Shown: piece after piece, positions 1-11,938 of the stretch
Position numbering within the stretch: position 1 is the first letter of the stretch
Layout of the letters: each line of letters starts with the position of its first letter
From: Siphonodentalium dalli
Lineage: Eukaryota; Mollusca; Scaphopoda; Gadilida; Siphonodentaliidae
NCBI GenBank assembly: GCA_032622095.1
Contig: CP136067.1
Location: 44,123,549 to 44,187,548 of the forward strand
Direction of reading: 5' to 3'
DNA: 64,000 nucleotides
The notes under the pieces: generated by a model
The model's input: only the letters and a program-made list of their open reading frames with translations
The model's database searches: none
Told to the model about the DNA's origin: nothing
Program-made: the position numbers and the translations under genes

Positions 1-52
1 CCCCTTTTAACACTAAAACAGAGATTTGCAGGGGGAAATTCACTGTAAACAG

Positions 53-400
53 CTGTATATGAATTTCTGTGCATACTATTTATCATGGATGTTAACATGG
101 ACATGTAAATAAGAATGAGTCATTTTGAGGTCATTCGTCCAAAAAAACATGGCTGCCAGCGGCCATCTTGGATTTCAAAATTTGCAACAAAATACAACAC
201 GATAACTACCTGCAGTCGGTTTACCAGTTAGAATTACATTATTTCTCTCATTCAAACTGATTCAAAGTGTGTTTGAAGCCCAACTCATTGCCAAAACACT
301 AAAAAAACAAGCAGGAAATTTTTGTTTTAGTTACGGAAAAAATTGCTTGTTGGTGGCTTTGACCACCCACCCACCCCGGCATACGTGCCGGAAGAAATGT
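53..400 (+). repeat. dispersed repeat, copy 1 (unclassified)
   Basis: The sequence matches 6794-7130 closely over most of its length. Shared stretches include ATGGCTGCCAGCGGCCATCT, the run around the CCACCCACCCACCCCGGCATACGTGC motif, and the segment that follows TGTCATGGATGTTAACAT. There is no long ORF and no clear terminal inverted repeat. Both copies end in C-rich DNA. It is a medium-copy repeat of unknown class. Confidence 0.75.
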
Positions 401-1057
401 TTTCACCCCCCCCCCTGCTGTATGTGGCTATTCGGAGATGTTTACGAGAACAATGTTTTATTTCTACTTTCTCCAACCGTATGGCCATTAGAATAAGATT
501 CCGTTCGTTCTTTGATCTTTTCATCAACCTTCAACTGGGGCTCTGCGTTTCATCGAATCAAATTTCGATTCTCGATTCAATCTCCTGAATCGAATCATTT
601 TAGATTTTGAGTCGTTACAGTTTCGATTCGATTAATAGTATATATATGAACTCGGTTACATTCTCGTCGAATATCGTCTACCAAAGCTTCAAAGCATAAA
701 TATAACAGACAATAATTATTATGATCAAAGACTTTCGCCATAGATTGAAATCATCTGCGACGTTGCCCCGTCAAAGTATAACGACGTCTTGCAATATTTT
801 TCTTCGTGAAACACAGCCATGACCGATCATAAAGTGAATGCACTATTCGTGATCACACGATGAAAAGCTCTCGGCCAAATTAGCCATTAAATCAATTGTG
901 CTTGAATATCCAACAGTTTATTTAAATTAATTGGGATATATTTACACACCCACCTGCATTCGCGATGTGGAACATGAATGCAGTACGTTGGTTGTTTCCA
1001 TTTTTTGTGTAGACGCAACTTGCAACGAGCTACGAGAATAACGTTGGAAACGGACGC
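401..1057. other. no gene seen
   Basis: Starts with a run of C (about 405-415). Positions 548-640 are rich in GATTCGA/TCGAATC words in both orientations, as in a decayed palindromic repeat. I see no coding signal. Confidence 0.5.
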
Positions 1058-1457
1058 TTAACCCTTTACCCAACAGAAGGGCCCTGTGCCAATGCATTCT
1101 CTTATATATGCGAGTCGACCATAGGTCGCCTCGCATATATAAGAGAATGCATTGGCTTAACACATTAAAAATTATAAAATTGTTAAAGAATGTAAGAAAA
1201 AATGGTAAAAAGTGTTAAAAAAAGAATTTTTTTAGGCCAATGCATTCTCTTATATATGCGAGGCGACCTATGGTCGACTCGCATATATAAGAGAATGCAT
1301 TGGCACAGGGCATAACTGTAACTATCACAATGTGGTCAAGGAGCCGGTTCCAATGATATCCATATTTGTATGGTTCTATTGAGACAGGCCGAAGATATTT
1401 TTGGCTGTTGAAGCTTTATTTGGCCGGTTTTGGCCGGTTTGTTGGGTAAAGGGTTAA
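1058..1457 (+). mobile_element. piggyBac-like MITE, copy 1 (full length)
   Basis: Non-autonomous element flanked by TTAA on both sides (1058-1061 and 1454-1457), with termini CCCTTTACCCAACA and TGTTGGGTAAAGGG. A TTAA target and CCC...GGG ends are the piggyBac signature, so the superfamily is inferred from the ends. Inside are two 69-nt hairpins (1088-1156 and 1236-1304). Each has 27-bp perfect arms, one mismatch, then 5 bp around a 3-nt loop. The second hairpin is the exact reverse complement of the first. An AT-rich spacer of about 80 nt separates them. There is no ORF, so transposition would need a transposase in trans. Confidence 0.88.
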
Positions 1458-1506
1458 TATGCTCTTCTAATCTGCCAGTTGACTCGGTTGAGTGTAAATA
1501 TAAGTA

Positions 1507-1617
1507 ATGGATGTTGATTTTGTTGCGTTTCATAGAGTATGGATGCAATTTGGCCTGGCAAAATGTCGGACCAACTTGCATCCATACTCTATGGAACGCA
1601 AGCAAATCAACATCCAT
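1507..1617. repeat. foldback inverted repeat
   Basis: Arms of about 42 nt (1507-1548 and 1576-1617) are near-perfect reverse complements: ATGGATGTTGATTTTGTTGC on the left answers GCAAGCAAATCAACATCCAT on the right. The central spacer is about 27 nt. The length and structure suit a small foldback MITE. I see no target duplication. Confidence 0.8.
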
Positions 1618-2089
1618 TTCTTCAATAACATCGCGTATTCACACATGCACAAATGCCGTATTTACATCGCTAAGAACATACATCGGAAGACTTATATGAT
1701 CATGCGAGTCAGAACATGTAAACGTGTACATCGTCGGCCATACTTACTGTGTGATGTGGCTCATTGTCCGCACGGATACATTATTTTGCCGAGTCGGATT
1801 CAATCGCGATCCTAGAATCGAAGAATGAGTGTTCGTAGTGATCACTTCTGTGTCCCGGAATTTGATATCCATTAGTGTTGTATCGCTCATTTCTGTATCT
1901 TGTAATCGTCAAACATTTTGTGGCTTTACTTTCCTTTTGTTAGGATTTGGCTTATGAAACGAAAGAATCTTTCAGAGATGGCATTGTCGCTACCAGGTCC
2001 CCAACCACATGCATGCTAAATACTCCAGCCGTTGAAATTTCCGTCTATGTTGACGAGTTCGCTTAGTTCTAGTTCTCCCAACATGTTTC
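1618..2089. other. no gene seen
   Basis: AT-rich. The minus strand at its right end may continue the neighbouring LINE relic, but translation there is broken and unrecognisable. Confidence 0.4.
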
Positions 2090-2343
2090 TCATGCACCCA
2101 TATATTTTGGTTTTGTATTATAGACTGTTGATATATAAAGCATGCTGCTTTCCTGTGGATGGTTTCAAGGGGTTTTATATCATTTTGATGGTAAGGATCC
2201 CAGACTACTACTCCGTATACCAGCGTTTATCGTATGAGGGATGTGATGATGTAGGCTGTCCTTTTGAAATTTTCGGGCATGAATCTTTTGTTGCGCCGGA
2301 GAAACCCAAGCGTGGAATTTGCTTTCTTCATTATTTCATGTAT
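2090..2343 (-). pseudogene. LINE reverse transcriptase C-terminal fragment
   Basis: Read on the minus strand from about 2343, the translation gives KKANSTLGFLRRN, then FKRTAYIITSLIR, a stop, VVVWDPYHQNDIKPLETIHR and KAACFIYQ. This matches the region just C-terminal to the RT palm in LINEs, where conserved blocks read roughly KANSTLGFLRRNL...AY..LVRP.LEY...VWDP....DI..LE..QR.AARF. At least one in-frame stop (TAA near 2242) breaks it. Upstream and downstream segments cannot be aligned by eye. It is a relic about 85 codons long from an element distinct from the better preserved LINE at 21-29 kb. Clade is uncertain. Confidence 0.75.
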
Positions 2344-2349
2344 ATTTGT

Positions 2350-3886
2350 GCTCTGTTTCAAATAATTTAATATGCAGATCATGCAGTTGTCCTTCTGCAC
2401 TTGTATTATATATATGTTCCTTTGTCTACCGTCTGCCCATATTTCATAGAACTTAAAATCTGAATATTTCCCGCCGATGAATAGGAATCCGTCTGCACAT
2501 ATTTTTCTGTCGTTTTCTTATATTTACTGCACATCCTTCCATGTTTAGTAGACAATTCCAATGTATACATTTATAACTGAATCGATCGAGATCCATTTTT
2601 GTAAATAAAGGATTAAACATAGTTATTAACCAAATGCATACAGACCTACTATTGGTAACTGGATCCGAGATCAGTTTCACTTTGGTTTGAAGAGTTGTTT
2701 TAAGATAATCAAACTTAATGAACGACATCAAATACGAACAAATTAAAGAAGTATAACATTGGCGTTCTTTGCGAAAAAATGCAGGTGTGTCAGTATACGA
2801 ATAACGAGTTATATGTATGTATATATATACTGTATGTGCGACTATATGTGCCAGTGTTAATTGTAGGGACATCAAATGTTGATTACGTCACCTAGTCACA
2901 CGACGTCTGCATAGCTAAATGAGTGATTTCTTATTACGGGTAATCGAACACATACTGATTTTACCTGCGCATATTCGCCTTTTGTATTTGATCAGTTTGT
3001 TAATAATGTAAAACTCGAACAATGTCCAGACTGATTCATGTCATTTGTCGGAGTCAAATACGCTTATATGTTATTTATAATAATTTGTTGATAAATTAAA
3101 AGCAATAATGTTATACATATATATATATATATATCTGTTTATTTCTCTCGCCCCAACAATGTAGAACATTATAGAGAAATCACAAAATCGCAGTTAGATG
3201 GTATGTCATTCCCAGCAAGTTTTATATAGATTTCATGGTATAAAGTAATAAATATGAATCGAGGACACAAGGTCTGGAAGGGCTTCAATCAATTAATATT
3301 AATTTTATTCAGAATTTCTTATGACATTTGTGGGACAGTTTAGGGGCTATTTTAGAACATAAATCCGCACGAAATCGTTCTGAATGTACCAAGAAGGAGA
3401 ACTATATGATGTTAGCAGTCTCAACCGCGGCAAACTGCAGATCAGCTGAGAGAATTACTGCGAATGAAGATAGAAATAAACCACTGGATTATGATTTTAT
3501 AGACATACACCTGTTCTGGTTAAAACACATACTCAACAGCTATCGCAGTACTGATTTTGGAGAATTTGGGGGGGGGGGGTTCCATTACCAACAGCAAGCA
3601 TTAAGTCCCGGTCAGCCAATCACAACATATGTTAGTAACCGAAAGTGCATGATGCATGATCATTCAGCCATTCAGGCGATTGTCGGAATGCCGATAAAGT
3701 GGATATATTCGCCACATAGCTAAAAATAGCACAATAAACATTGTCTGTCACATTGAAAATTTCACACAAAATTAGAGATTACCGTGACAACTAATTAAAC
3801 TCTAAACGCATATGTGAAGAGTCCACGGGTGACCCATAATATCTAGCAAGGAGAATAGAAGTACGTATTTCCAAGAATTTCAACAG
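2350..3886. other. no gene seen
   Basis: AT-rich, with a short (AT)n run at 3116-3134 and a run of about 10 G near 3568. An open frame at 3328-3723 has no recognisable domain or composition bias and is judged chance. Confidence 0.5.
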
Positions 3887-4287
3887 TTAACCCTTTACCC
3901 AAACAGAACGGCCCTGTGCCAATGCATTCTCTTATATATGCGAGTCGACCATAGGTCGCCTCGCATATATAAGAGAATGCATTGGCTTAACACATTAAAA
4001 ATTATAAAATTGTTAAAGAATGTAAGAAAAAATGGTAAAAAGTGTTAAAAAAAGATTTGTTTTAGGCCAATGCATTCTCTTATATATGCGAGGCGACCTA
4101 TGGTCGACTCGCATATATAAGAGAATGCATTGGCACAGGGCATAACTGTAACTATCACAATGTGGTCAAGGAGCCGGTTCCAATGATATCCATATTTGTA
4201 TGGTTCTATTGAGACAGACCGAAGATATTTTAGGCTGTTGAAGCTTTATTTGGCCGGTTTTGGCCGGTTTGTTGGGTAAAGGGTTAA
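3887..4287 (+). mobile_element. piggyBac-like MITE, copy 2 (full length)
   Basis: Second TTAA-flanked copy of the family at 1058-1457, in the same orientation, with the same termini and both 69-nt hairpins intact. It differs from copy 1 at only a handful of visible positions, for example the AAAGATTTGTTTT spacer and AGACAGACC for AGACAGGCC. That low divergence indicates recent spread. Confidence 0.88.
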
Positions 4288-5908
4288 CACCAGTTTGAAG
4301 CGAGCGGATATACAGCATATATCTGTCATTGGTAAATATATTTTTGTGAGCTGATGTTTCATACTGCATGCATGCATTCGATGCAGAAGTTATTTATAGC
4401 GACACTGGACACTGACGTAATGCTTGCTGGTTGTAATGGAAATTCCCCACCCCACTTCTCCAGACTCAGTACTGCTATTCTCGAGTCTGTGTTTTAACCA
4501 GAACAGTATATATACTAGCAGGATAACCCGGCGTTTCCCAGGTTAAAGTGATGTGGAACCCTCCGAAATATGATGAGAATAGACATTGCACTTGCTCAAA
4601 GTGGTCATTCTCATATATTTTGTACCCAAATGGGCTTCACAAAACGTCATTCTCATACATGGATTATAAGCAGCGGCTCACCTTGACGGAATGATTGCCA
4701 CTTGTTTATCGCGATTAATTTGTCCCGAATAAAGAAGTATATTTTATGTAAACACTAGTTATTCCATATAATTAAAAAAAGCATGGTACAAAATATGAAG
4801 CATGAATATTGGTTGTATGGAGGGGATCCGACATCAAGCATAAAGCCTATGGGGGTCGTTTCCGATTGCGTGTGAATAAGCCCACATTGTGAGAATGGTT
4901 ACATACTATTAGGTAATGATGTTAATGATAATTTTAGAAGATCGTTGTTGGTGTATCATAAATGTATATTTATGTTACTCAGCTACCCACAGTGTGGGCT
5001 GCATGGATCGATAGATATATCAAAATGAGATTTTTTATCCATATGGAGTAATAGAAAGAAATTTATTAAAAATAGATTTAGTTTAGCGGGAACGAAGTAT
5101 AGATCGGTATAGAAAAGAACGTGATGTGACATATAAAACGTTTGGGTGAGTCTGATATGCATTATAGGGAGGAGATAGGGGAGTGTAAATGATAAGCTGT
5201 TGCTTCTAATTATACACTAATTTTGTGTTCACACCTAGCATATTTAAATCTGGGCTTACTTCAGATGATTGTCACATTGGATAATACCTGAGTACTCGCT
5301 CATAAAGTTGATTCACTAAATTGACAAACAATTTATCTTTATAAAGTAACCAAACAGTTTAATGGTTCAATTTTCTATTGGATTTTTTTTTAATTTGTTT
5401 TATCAATTTTGATGCTCGCCCCTACATGTATGTCTTACCTGTTGGGTTATATATGGCAAAGTTTGACAAACACATGCAGGTTTATATAAAAACAAAACTA
5501 TGTAATAACCGAAATACAGCACCATGTATAACACAGTCATTATCTCCGGCTCAATACAAGCATAATTATACGTCCAATAAGCGAATGGATTTTTGTGAGT
5601 GGGACATTTATTTAACTAGCTGCTGTAGTTCTGGGTTTTGCCAGATAAAATTTGTCTGTGGTATAGCCATGTCGCACACTTAGGGATTTTTCTTGCATTT
5701 TCGTAATCAACTGTATCAATTTAGCTGGGTCAACATCACTGGAGTGGCCCGCAGGCTCAAATTCAGTGAATTTGGCTGAAACGTTAACACTGTCGGAAAC
5801 CATTTAGTTCAGTGATTCCACCACACCGAGTGGTTCCTAGACATATCGCGACGGACACTTACACGACGGCGTCTTCCCCAGACCAATGTCCTTCACATAA
5901 CTCATGTA
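4288..5908. other. no gene seen
   Basis: AT-rich DNA without a recognisable ORF, tRNA or terminal repeat. Confidence 0.5.
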
Positions 5909-6135
5909 CAGTAATGCCCTAAATAATCGACTCCTTAACCACAGCAAAATTATGGGTAACTTTTCAGGATTTAGTCGGAAATTGGCTTGTTGCCATTCAT
6001 CGGAAAGCTCTCAGTGAGAGTGGACTCAGTGAGAGCTTTCCGATGAATGGCAACACGCGACATTTCCGACTAAATCCTGAAAAGTTACCCATATTTCTTC
6101 TGTGGTTAAGGAGTCGATTACTTAGGGCATTACTG
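5909..6135. mobile_element. foldback Tc1/mariner-like MITE, copy 1
   Basis: Almost the whole element is one inverted repeat. The left end CAGTAATGCCCTAAATAATC is answered by the right end ...TTAGGGCATTACTG, and both sides are flanked by TA (5907-5908 and 6136-6137). The arms also share GGGTAACTTTTCAGGATTTA, and a second inner palindrome surrounds GAAAGCTCTCAGTGAGAG. TA duplication and CAGT ends fit the Tc1/mariner (pogo-type) superfamily; that assignment is inferred. There is no ORF. Confidence 0.8.
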
Positions 6136-6265
6136 TAGCTATTCACATACCAATCCACCAGCACTGTTAACCGCCGTCCGCGTGCTGGTCATATCAGGAG
6201 ATCACTAATCAATACAGGTCGACTTGTTGCTATCCGAAGTCACCGCACTCTGCTGGATGTTGCAC

Positions 6266-6696
6266 TTAAAGGTGCTCAATCCGATTCGATGGTCCCCATA
6301 TAATCAGATTCCAACAACAACATTTTTAGAAATGCCGCTTCAGTTATCAGAATCGGTTAATTGCCAAAAATAATGCTAACCACTGTCAACTATAGTATAA
6401 TATTGCCCGAAACGTTTTATTTATCAACATGTTGTTCGACGAACATTGGCCTTACTATAAGCACAAAGCCTCTCGATTTTAGAGTTTCCCATCTTCATCC
6501 GCAATTTGGTCCGAGACCGTCGGCTCGTCGACTCTTTACTGGGCCACTACTGAAAAATAATAGATTTCAAAAATCGATATCTAATATAAATCTGAGCTTT
6601 GATAGGTGGGTCCCACGACTCGAATCAAATATTTTTTACTCCCGAATCCAAATAAATAGTAATAGAGGGGCGCTTAATCGGATTATGCATCTTTAA
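6266..6696 (+). mobile_element. MITE family 3, copy 1
   Basis: Begins TTAAAGGTGCTCAATCCGAT and ends in a reverse-complement version (CGGATTATGCATCTTTAA). Two further copies lie at 30934-31398 (inverted) and 32866-33287. Interior blocks such as CAACAACATTTTTAGAAATG and the segment around CAACATGTTGTTCGACGAA are shared. The chance ORF at 6361-6696 lies within it. Superfamily is not assigned. Confidence 0.75.
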
Positions 6697-6793
6697 TGTG
6701 GATTCCCACAGACACTACATGTGTAACTCAGAGGATGCCATCCTCAAACCACACGAGTAGTGTCGTCGTATCATGTAAATGTCTAATATAAAT

Positions 6794-7130
6794 ATGTATA
6801 TGAATTTCTGTTCATACTACTTGTCATGGATGTTAACATTGACATGTAAATAGGAACGAGTCATTTTGAGGTCATTCGGTCAAAAAAACATGGCTGCCAG
6901 CGGCCATCTTGGATTTCAAAATTTGCAACAAAATACAACACGATAACTGCCTGCAGTCAGTTTAGCAATTAGAGTTACATTATTTCTCTTATTCTAAGGT
7001 GTTTTAAGCCAAACTCATTGCAAAAACAGTCAAAAGACTTGCATGAAAAAAATAAATTCGTTGCTGAAAAAATTATTCGTTGGTATCATCGACCACCCAC
7101 CCACCCCGGCATACGTGCCTGGAAATTATT
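6794..7130 (+). repeat. dispersed repeat, copy 2 (unclassified)
   Basis: Paralogue of 53-400, in the same orientation. The ORF at 7018-7212 lies mostly in the repeat and does not correspond to an equal ORF in the other copy, so it is unlikely to be coding. Confidence 0.75.
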
Positions 7131-9555
7131 TTGTTCCACCCCCTGGTACTCCTATATAAATAGCACCCACCCCAACGTCACCCATTTGCAAGGCCGGAAA
7201 CATACGACGTAATAATATTGCTCGAAAATGGCGAAAAGATATCTCACATCGAAGTGTGTATTAATCGCTTTCACCGCCTATATATAAATAACTCAACCAA
7301 AACTTACATGTATAACAAATCAACTATGTTTATATCATTTTTGCTAGCTCACTGTAAATCCCGTCCCCATATAAATATGAATATTGAGAAGATATGTATA
7401 GGGGCTCAAGTGAATTCGGTCATCATTTTTCTAGACTGTTAAATTTTAACGCCATAATCGAATCTGTACGATATCTGTTTGATTAAGCGATTGGGATAGA
7501 TCATTAGTCTTATAGCTTGCTTATATATTTGGAAAATATAGAAAAATGAATAGTGAAATGTCGAGAAAATTATGGCGTATGTTTCTGGCCCTGGCGCCAC
7601 TCTGCTAACTTTGAACCACACCATTAGACTCTCGTTGAAGGATGTCTACATGTATATCTAATTTTTGGTAATAATTGGTGGTATAATGTTTTATCAATCC
7701 TCATATCTCAAACCCATTGGCCCTACGTTGCCGCCTTTACAGTCATTAGTTCACTCCCGGATGGTATATACTTGATGTCGGATTAGTTTAAACATATTTT
7801 ATTTTAACCAATATAATGTAAAAAATTCACGGTATGATGATGAGAGATATTGATGGTTATAATGGGATTTGGCAGTAAGCATAATGCTTATCTTAAGCCA
7901 TCTCCTACACGTATGAAATAATGAATGGTGACCGTTTCATACAGACAAAACTAGAATGTACATTTCGATGTATATGCATGTCGGATTGAACTGCACATGT
8001 CCGATATACCATAATACAGCCCATAAAAACTAGAAAGACACCCCAAGCTGACATATTATTGGTGCCGTATTCGGCCCGTATTAATTCTTGAAAACTGTAA
8101 TTGTAGTAAGAAATCTTCTCAGATACAAACAAATTTCGAAGTCGCCGAATGAAGCTCGGAAGTAATCGGAACCATTCGACAACAACGATCGGCTGACACG
8201 CCAAACTGCCAAAACAATCGCCATGATATCGATAATCGAAAGTAGATTCTTTTCGAACAACAACACAAACATAATAATGTCTCTATTTTTACATTCACAT
8301 CTCATATGATTTCTAAGTGAAATGTCGACAATTAATTGGCCAATAACAAGGTTTCCACACTGTGTATATGGATTGGTTGCAAACTGAGACGAGAATGGGT
8401 ATACGCAGCATGCAAACCAATGCACCCAACCGAAATTGACCAATTTCGTCACGCTTCTCAATAGCAATTATTACCAATCATTGATCAGATCAGAATTAAC
8501 AACGCCGAGACGTATTTTCACAAAAGTAGATCTTTAACGGCATTTGTGTGGGAAAAGTGGTAACCATTTGAGATGGGAATACTGACGCCAAGTTATTATC
8601 GTACATCTCATGCAAAAATAGTTTCCTAAATCTAAGGTGGCGGCTAAAAATTGAATAGTCGTCGATATTTGCACATACTAATGTCCACTGTTGTCATACT
8701 ATCGATACGTATAGACGAAATTATACATATATCATCTATAAGTTCATATACATAAAACGTTTTCAAACGAACAACATAGCTAGTATCTTTTGGAAAAACG
8801 AAACCCACAATTAATAATGGCGATGTCATATTTCGTAATCCAATCTCCAGTAAGCACCGATAATGGCCGTAACCGTAATGACTTGCAAGATTCGGAACAA
8901 TTATCTAAGAACCGAGTCTGACTTGCCGCATCAGAATTAACTGGACCAGCTTTCATATATGTGGCTGGTTAATCTAGCTCGATCTCACCATCAAAGTATT
9001 CTACACTTCGTGGGAGAAGGGTCCCTCTAATAAAAACGTTTCAAACAATCAATTTATCAAAATCTAGCGATAAAATATATGCTAAACATGGTTGGCGTCA
9101 TCTTGAAATAGAAAGGCATACGGTCAGTGAGTATACCAACTTTCAGAAGGACACCTCTGTCCACTCATTTCTCATATAGCATAGGGCTAACCATGTGTAC
9201 ACATTATGATCTTCCCAGTTAGCTAGCAACTTATAAACAGATGGTTTGTCAACTCATAAACTCAGCGAATGCATTGACGTACATGGGCAACACAGGCAGT
9301 GTTTCGAAGGTTGCTAGCTTTATCATTCCCTTGGACTGATAGGATCATAGTGTACCCACACTTCTTGGCCATGATCACAAACAGTCATCTCGTCGAAGAG
9401 CTCACAGCAAAGAAAAACAATGCACGTAGTGCTAGTTTGCTGACATGTGCCATGATTGCAAAAGCTCAGCAACGCAACAATCCTCTCTCTTACGAAAGCG
9501 CATTAGGGCCATCGCCACCCGAAATACAACCGCACTTCAAATATACAAATACACA
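7131..9555. other. no gene seen
   Basis: About 2.4 kb of AT-rich DNA. Overlapping minus-strand frames at 7905-8467 show no conserved motif. I find no splice-supported exon or terminal repeat. Confidence 0.45.
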
Positions 9556-9664
9556 ACTCGTTATAACGACTTGCAAGCAGCTATACATTTTCTACAAAGT
9601 CGTTTTAACGACTTGTTTTTATTCCTAAAAGTCGTTATAACGACACCCAACAAATCGTTATAAA
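9556..9664. repeat. cluster of TCGTTATAACGA palindromes
   Basis: The 12-nt palindrome TCGTTATAACGA or a one-base variant occurs four times in about 100 bp (near 9559, 9599, 9630 and 9654), some followed by CTTG. Spacing is irregular at roughly 25-40 bp. It could be a protein-binding cluster or a decayed short repeat; function is unknown. Confidence 0.55.
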
Positions 9665-10396
9665 GAGTTCTGGCTGGTCTTCTTGTTGAACATGTCACCC
9701 TTGTGTTTATGGCATTCATATATATTTTTAACCATATCGACTACTGCCCAGCGCGAGGATGATAACAACGGATACTGTCAAATTCGTCGTCTTCAAGACA
9801 ACACCCAGTTATGGACGAAGGCTTACACAGTAGTATACCCACAGGTGCACGCCTGATCCAGGTGTTCAAAAAGCTTCCAAAAACGGGTGTGAACATACAA
9901 TGATAACACACAAAGAAAGCAAAGAGTGAGATCCTACATGTATCTGGAACCTACCTGGTGGAGGGGCGTTGCAGTTCATGATCCTATGTCGTTTTCACTA
10001 GCATGACGCATTGCATGCCCGCAGACTAGCATCGCGTGTATTCTTGTTATCTGCTGGGAACTCTTCGACGAGACCAGTGCTGGACGTCACACACAGTGTT
10101 TAGTATCATGGTCACGACGTGTGAGTGCATTATGCATTATGGTATTCTACGACATTAGAAGAGAGACATCCGTCAAAAGTTGGGCCAACAACCTTCGAAA
10201 CCCCATATCAGTTGTCCAGGTGCGGCAACTCAGTAAAGTATAAATGTATGCAGTTGTCGTGACAATAATGTTCACTGACGTGAACATCGGCGATTTTCGA
10301 CGATTTTTACATTTCTGGTCGCATGTTGGCCGCAATCTTTGATAGGGTGAATATTCATCAACTCACGTATAACAGGGATTATCACCCAGGTATCTC
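9665..10396. other. no gene seen
   Basis: Mixed-composition DNA without a supported feature. Confidence 0.45.
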
Positions 10397-10452
10397 CTAC
10401 ACACACATATATACACACGCCCACCCTCACACGCACCCTCACACACACCCTC

Positions 10453-10512
<60 letters not shown>
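10397..10512. repeat. compound microsatellite (CACACC)-type then (TA)n
   Basis: A CA/CCCT-rich stretch runs directly into about 30 TA dinucleotides. It accounts for the poly-Tyr/Ile frames predicted on both strands. Length is probably polymorphic. Confidence 0.95.
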
Positions 10513-10514
<2 letters not shown>

Positions 10515-10986
10515 CACATATGCATGGGTGGAGTTATGATAACAATAACACCCAGTGATTCGAAACACACATTGCGTTATTAGGGCCTATTCGGATTATA
10601 CCGGCATTTGCAAAACAAAACGTGATATTGGGCAAAAATATTCATCGGTCACCATCTTGGCCGCCATATTGGATTTTTGGCTAATATGTAAAAGTTGTAT
10701 ATTAGCATAACGAATCGAGTGAAAAATAAAACCGCATGTTATTTTATATTAACTATAATGGCGATCAAAGAAGCGTGGTGCATATCAAGGAAACTGGCCG
10801 CCATGGTGGACGCCATCTTGTCCGGAAAAAGCAAAATGGACGCGGTAGACAATGGACGCGCGGGAATTTTCTCTCTCTTGTTTTTAGCGATAAAAAGTTA
10901 AATTATGTGGTCTAAATGATATTATATTTGCTAAGTTGTGGTGTGATAGTGTATGTTTCATTCGGATTAAGTTGTTATGTGTGAAA
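10513..10986. other. region 5' of the ORF1 fragment; shared short repeat
   Basis: Contains a block (about 10770-10832: GTGGTGCATATCAAG...GACGCCATCTTGTC) that recurs near 46035-46095, so it belongs to a dispersed repeat. It could include the 5' untranslated part of the retroelement whose ORF1 starts at 10987; that is inference. Confidence 0.4.
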
Positions 10987-11470
10987 ATGAGTAGTTCTAA
11001 GGAATTCACTGTTTGCTTTGACCGAGAGGAATTCGAACGGCTGAATGGGCGGGATGTTCTCACACGAGTAAGCCAGGTAGTGAAGATCGAGGACATAGCT
11101 GCTATCCAGGTAACGCAAAAATATTGCCTAATAACGCTGAATTGTTCATCGGCAAAGAATTCTCTTCTTGACAATGGGTTTCGCATTTTCGGGAGATTTA
11201 TTAGACTAAATGAAGTTGGAAATGACATTATAAATATCACAATTAGAGACGCCCCATACTGGATAACTGATTCATCTTTAATTGAGGTATAATCTAAATA
11301 TGGGACAGTGTATGATAATACAGTCAGACGTGGGAAATATGCAGAAACTGATGTCGAGAATGGTATAAGACATATCCAGCTAAAACACTGCACTGACGAC
11401 ATTCCTAATGCGATTACAATAGGCGAGGAAACGCTTCGTCTGTTTTCGCCAAAAACCAAGGCTTTGTGTA
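10987..11470 (+). pseudogene. retroelement ORF1 fragment, RRM-like plus start of zinc knuckle
   Basis: The start is the ATG at 10987, giving MSSSKEFTVCFDREEFERLN. Blocks such as VTQKYCLITLN, AKNSLL, GFRIFGRFIRL, APYWITDSSL, YGTVYDNTVRRGK, ENGIRHIQL and IPNAITIGEETLRLF follow the pattern of LINE/gag-like ORF1 proteins: an RNA-binding fold followed by a region that leads into CCHC zinc knuckles. A single in-frame TAA (11290-11292) splits it, and the frame resumes at once on the other side. The frame ends in KTKALC, where a first knuckle cysteine is expected, exactly at the edge of the Ngaro-like insertion. The rest of the knuckle seems to lie at 17879-18020. The gene is dead; the family is inferred from pattern only. 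Confidence 0.6.
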
Positions 11471-11525
11471 AATTACCCGAGTGGCACAAATTTAAAACTA
11501 ACATTACTTTGTTGGCCGAAATATG
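11471..11525 (-). repeat. Ngaro repeat B2, distal part
   Basis: Matches the start of B1 (AATTACCCGAGTGGCACAAA...) up to GGCCGAAATATG, where the 1.4-kb transposon enters. The repeat resumes at 12949. Confidence 0.88.
11518..11525. repeat. target-site duplication GAAATATG (left)
   Basis: Identical 8-mer at 12941-12948. The uninterrupted B1 copy has it once (GGCCGAAATATGTTTTATG near 13655), which confirms that it is a target duplication. Confidence 0.9.
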
Positions 11526-11540
11526 GGGTAGGGTTCTCTA

Positions 11541-11655
11541 TTCCGAAGGTTCATTATTCCGAAGGTTCGCTATTCCGAAGGTTCATTATTCCGAAGGTTC
11601 CCTATTCCGAAGGTTCATTATTCCGAAGGTTCGCTATTCCGAAGGTTTTCTATTC
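11541..11655 (+). repeat. 16-bp tandem array, left arm
   Basis: Seven units. The variable dinucleotide alternates AT / GC / CC (TTCATTA, TTCGCTA, TTCCCTA), a higher-order pattern that suggests growth by two-unit (32-bp) steps. Confidence 0.93.
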
Positions 11656-11938
11656 TGGGCGTATTTAACCAGAAATGAATCAAAATTTGCACCCCACCAC
11701 AAAAACCACACGAGGAATGAAAAATACGATTACGCTAGTATTCATATATATAGTACATTTATACGTCCACTTCTAATTCCCAAATTTTCCTAGATATCGG
11801 TTATTGATAGCAAGAAAAGAGTATCAGTTTATCGTTCATTATGGAAAGTTAAAAACACGATGACTGAAATAAACTACATGTAAGAGATATAGTTTTTCCG
11901 AACTGGCAATCTGTATTTGAAAAAAAAACACATCAACA

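Noticed and set aside
3328-3723. 131-codon ORF as a gene
   Set aside because: No domain, no start context, a G-run inside and no splice support; its length is compatible with chance.
8081-8467. 128-codon minus-strand ORF as a gene
   Set aside because: No conserved motif, overlaps another random frame, composition like the surroundings.
10272-10583. Poly-Tyr/Ile ORFs on both strands
   Set aside because: Translation of a (TA)n microsatellite.
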